Part shown: positions 62,381 through 64,000 of the stretch, piece after piece
Numbering within the stretch: the first letter of the stretch is position 1
Layout of the letters: every line of letters begins with the position of its first letter
Assembly: GCA_964619055.1 (NCBI GenBank)
Contig: CAZUDB010000002.1
Coordinates: 1-64,000 of the forward strand
Origin: CAYVUM01 sp964619055
Lineage (GTDB): Bacteria; Pseudomonadota; Alphaproteobacteria; Rhodospirillales; Defluviicoccaceae
Reading direction: 5' to 3'
Length of the DNA stretch: 64,000 bases
Notes under the pieces: generated by a model
Seen by the model: only the letters and a program-made list of their open reading frames with translations
Told to the model about the DNA's origin: nothing
Databases searched by the model: none
Translations under genes and position numbers: made by a program

Positions 62381-63460
62381 TCAGCGTACCGACACAGAGG
62401 CGCGTGGCATTAAAACGGTATAGTCAAAGTCCAGAACGACACTTGGATCGTAATTGCCGTCAGCATCCTTATAAGGAAAGCCCTTGCAGTTCCGGTTTTT
62501 AACTGCGACCGTTCGCAGCCGCAGAGCACCAAAATCTGCGTAGCCCGGTACCTCCATCTTATTTAGCACCTCGGACCAAGCGTAGATCGTGTCGCCGGCG
62601 AACGTCGGTGCCGTGTGGCGTCCCCCATTGATGGCGGCAACCCGAATTCCGTTGGCGAGCCCATTGAAGGTCAGAGCGCGCGCGAGACTGATGATGTGGC
62701 CACCATAGATCAGGCGTTTGCCGAAGCGGCTCTCCTTTTGGATAACTGCGTCGAAATGGACCCGGGCCGTGTTCTGGTAGAGCCGGGTGGCCATCTGATG
62801 CTCGGCCTCCTCAATCGTCATACCGTCCACGTGGTCAATGCGCTCACCAACCGCATAATCATCCCATAGGTAGGGGCTGCCGGCCAAGATTGTGTCGTAG
62901 CGTTCCACATGGAGTTGGTAGGGAACGAGCAGGTCGCCAATGTCTAGCGCTTCCGCCAGTTCCGGGATGACCGGCTCCGTCGATGGCGGCCCGGCTTGAC
63001 GCTTTTGGACCATGACCCATCGAGTGTATTCCAGAACCACCTGTCGATCCTGGTTCAGCCCCGTGGTACGGACGTAAACGATACCGGACTTGCCATCTTT
63101 GTTCTCGCGCAGGCCGATGACTTTTGACACGGCGCGGACGGTGTCCCCCGGGAACACCGGTTCGCCGAACCGGCCTTCCGCATAGCCGAGATTGGCTACG
63201 GCATTGAGCGAGATGTCCGGAACCGTTTTTCCGAAAACCATGTGAAAAATCAGGATACTATCGACAGGTGCATGATCGAGGCCCAAGCTGCGGGCGAATT
63301 CCGCCGAGGAGTTGACGACGGAGCGGTTGCCGTAGAGCGCGATGTAGAGGCTGACATCGCCGTCGGTCACGGTCCGAGGCGTCGCGTGGATAATCTCCTG
63401 ACCGAGAGAAAAGTCCTCGAAGAAGTTTCCCGAGCTGGTCTTGACGGTCGTTGTGTTCAT
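62381..63460 (-). CDS. mch: Mesaconyl-CoA hydratase (MaoC-type)
   Basis: 359 residues with two MaoC/hot-dog domains (about 12-150 and 195-350). FFEDFSLGQEIIHATPRTVTDGD is the N-terminal block, and DDYAVGERIDHVDGMTIEEAEH and SRFGKRLIYGGHIISLARAL the second domain's. The likely reaction is the hydration step between mesaconyl-CoA and beta-methylmalyl-CoA in the ethylmalonyl-CoA pathway. The gene order with a malyl-CoA lyase upstream on the same strand supports this. Confidence 0.88.
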   Translation of the reverse strand: MNTTTVKTSSGNFFEDFSLGQEIIHATPRTVTDGDVSLYIALYGNRSVVNSSAEFARSLGLDHAPVDSILIFHMVFGKTVPDISLNAVANLGYAEGRFGEPVFPGDTVRAVSKVIGLRENKDGKSGIVYVRTTGLNQDRQVVLEYTRWVMVQKRQAGPPSTEPVIPELAEALDIGDLLVPYQLHVERYDTILAGSPYLWDDYAVGERIDHVDGMTIEEAEHQMATRLYQNTARVHFDAVIQKESRFGKRLIYGGHIISLARALTFNGLANGIRVAAINGGRHTAPTFAGDTIYAWSEVLNKMEVPGYADFGALRLRTVAVKNRNCKGFPYKDADGNYDPSVVLDFDYTVLMPRASVSVR

Positions 63461-63515
63461 TGGGGCTCCCTGCTCAGGCGTTTCGTGGGCTAAGGGACTT
63501 GAGTGACGTCTTGGG

Positions 63516-64000
63516 TCAATCGAGACCGTACTGGGTGGCCAGATCCGGATCCTTGCGTGCGACGAGGCGGGCCAAGTCGACGATCACCTTGGCCTGCTTC
63601 CAGGTGGCGTCATCTTGCATTTTTCCGTCGATCATCGCGACGCCCGAGCCGTCCGGCATGGCGTCAAGAATGCGCTTGGCGAAGGCGACTTCGCCCGCGT
63701 CCGGACTGAACACCCGCTTGGCGATCGCGATTTGATTGGGGGCAAGCGACCAAGCGCCGGCGCAGCCCATCAAAAACGCATTTCGGAACTGCGCTTCGCA
63801 GCCGGCTTCGTCCTTAATGTCGCCGAAGGGTCCGTAGAAGGCGCGCAATCCGCACGAGACGCAGGCGTCAACCATCCGCGCGACGGTGTAGTGCCACAGG
63901 TCCTGCTGCAGGAATGCGCGGCTGGTCTCGCCCTCGGCCGGATCCGCGAGTACGCCATAGAACGGATGGCCGCCGCCGACGCGGGTCGTCTTCATGCCAC
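63516..64000 (-). CDS. mcl1: L-malyl-CoA/beta-methylmalyl-CoA lyase, C-terminal part (cut by window end)
   Basis: The last 160 or so residues of a CitE/HpcH-type lyase; the 5' part is beyond the window. Visible are RVGGGHPFYGVLADP, the GAWSLAPNQIAIAKRVFSPD block (conserved LHPxQI-like region), and GSGVAMIDGKMQDDATWKQA, the C-terminal lid. It splits beta-methylmalyl-CoA to glyoxylate and propionyl-CoA. Upstream neighbour of mch in one transcript (55-bp gap). Confidence 0.9.
   Translation of the reverse strand, partial: GMKTTRVGGGHPFYGVLADPAEGETSRAFLQQDLWHYTVARMVDACVSCGLRAFYGPFGDIKDEAGCEAQFRNAFLMGCAGAWSLAPNQIAIAKRVFSPDAGEVAFAKRILDAMPDGSGVAMIDGKMQDDATWKQAKVIVDLARLVARKDPDLATQYGLD

Overview
This window reads as one GC-rich chromosomal segment of an alphaproteobacterium, most like the Rhodospirillales and their relatives. 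The evidence is synteny and gene content: a mutY–dciA–dsbA–smc block, an F0 ATP synthase cluster with both b and b' subunits and no F1 genes, a tim44/mltA/fxsA group, rnpB between an amidase gene and mraZ, and mesaconyl-CoA hydratase next to malyl-CoA lyase (ethylmalonyl-CoA pathway). No rRNA, tRNA, insertion sequence, prophage or CRISPR array was seen.

Layout. 1-146: short non-coding stretch with a canonical parS site. 147-3100 (-): lutABC lactate oxidation operon. 3153-5059 (-): Tim44-like protein and MltA, with fxsA divergent at 5253-5846. 5899-6735 (-): an AT-rich FkbM-type methyltransferase, probably acquired. 6853-9598 (-): UspA, Kef-type K+/H+ antiporter and ChaC in one operon. 9694-10692 (-): TAXI-type TRAP binding protein. 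11099-13014 (+): apt and a purine permease. 13056-19131: mutY (-), then dciA, a DsbA-like protein and smc (+). 19311-21997 (+): atpI-atpB-atpE-atpF'-atpF behind a good sigma70-type promoter. 21998-22739: non-coding, with hairpins and one small ORF.

22740-47311 (-): one almost unbroken division and cell-wall (dcw) cluster in the order mraZ-rsmH-ftsL-ftsI-murE-murF-mraY-murD-ftsW-murG-murC-murB-ddl-ftsQ-ftsA-ftsZ, followed by lpxC, bamD, recN and ligA. Most neighbours from mraZ to ftsQ overlap by 4 bp. The mraZ promoter lies inside four TGGG repeats at exact 10-bp spacing, which is the expected MraZ operator. RNase P RNA (47756-48165, -) has its own promoter. Next come an AmpD-type amidase, an EamA transporter and a DjlA-like co-chaperone.

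50909-60992 is the most unusual region. A minus-strand operon encodes a TpsB/FhaC-like outer-membrane protein, an ExbB fused to an exported DUF2341/LamG-type region, ExbD, TonB, a large putative porin and a periplasmic coiled-coil protein. A divergent plus-strand gene encodes a large exported PstS-like phosphate-binding protein. The AT-rich 750-bp region between them carries a good Pho box facing each way. I read this as a phosphate-starvation-induced, TonB-energised envelope system. The role of the whole is inference; the domains and sites are visible in the sequence.

61303-64000: an exported dienelactone-hydrolase-like protein (+), then mesaconyl-CoA hydratase and a malyl-CoA lyase cut by the window end (both -).
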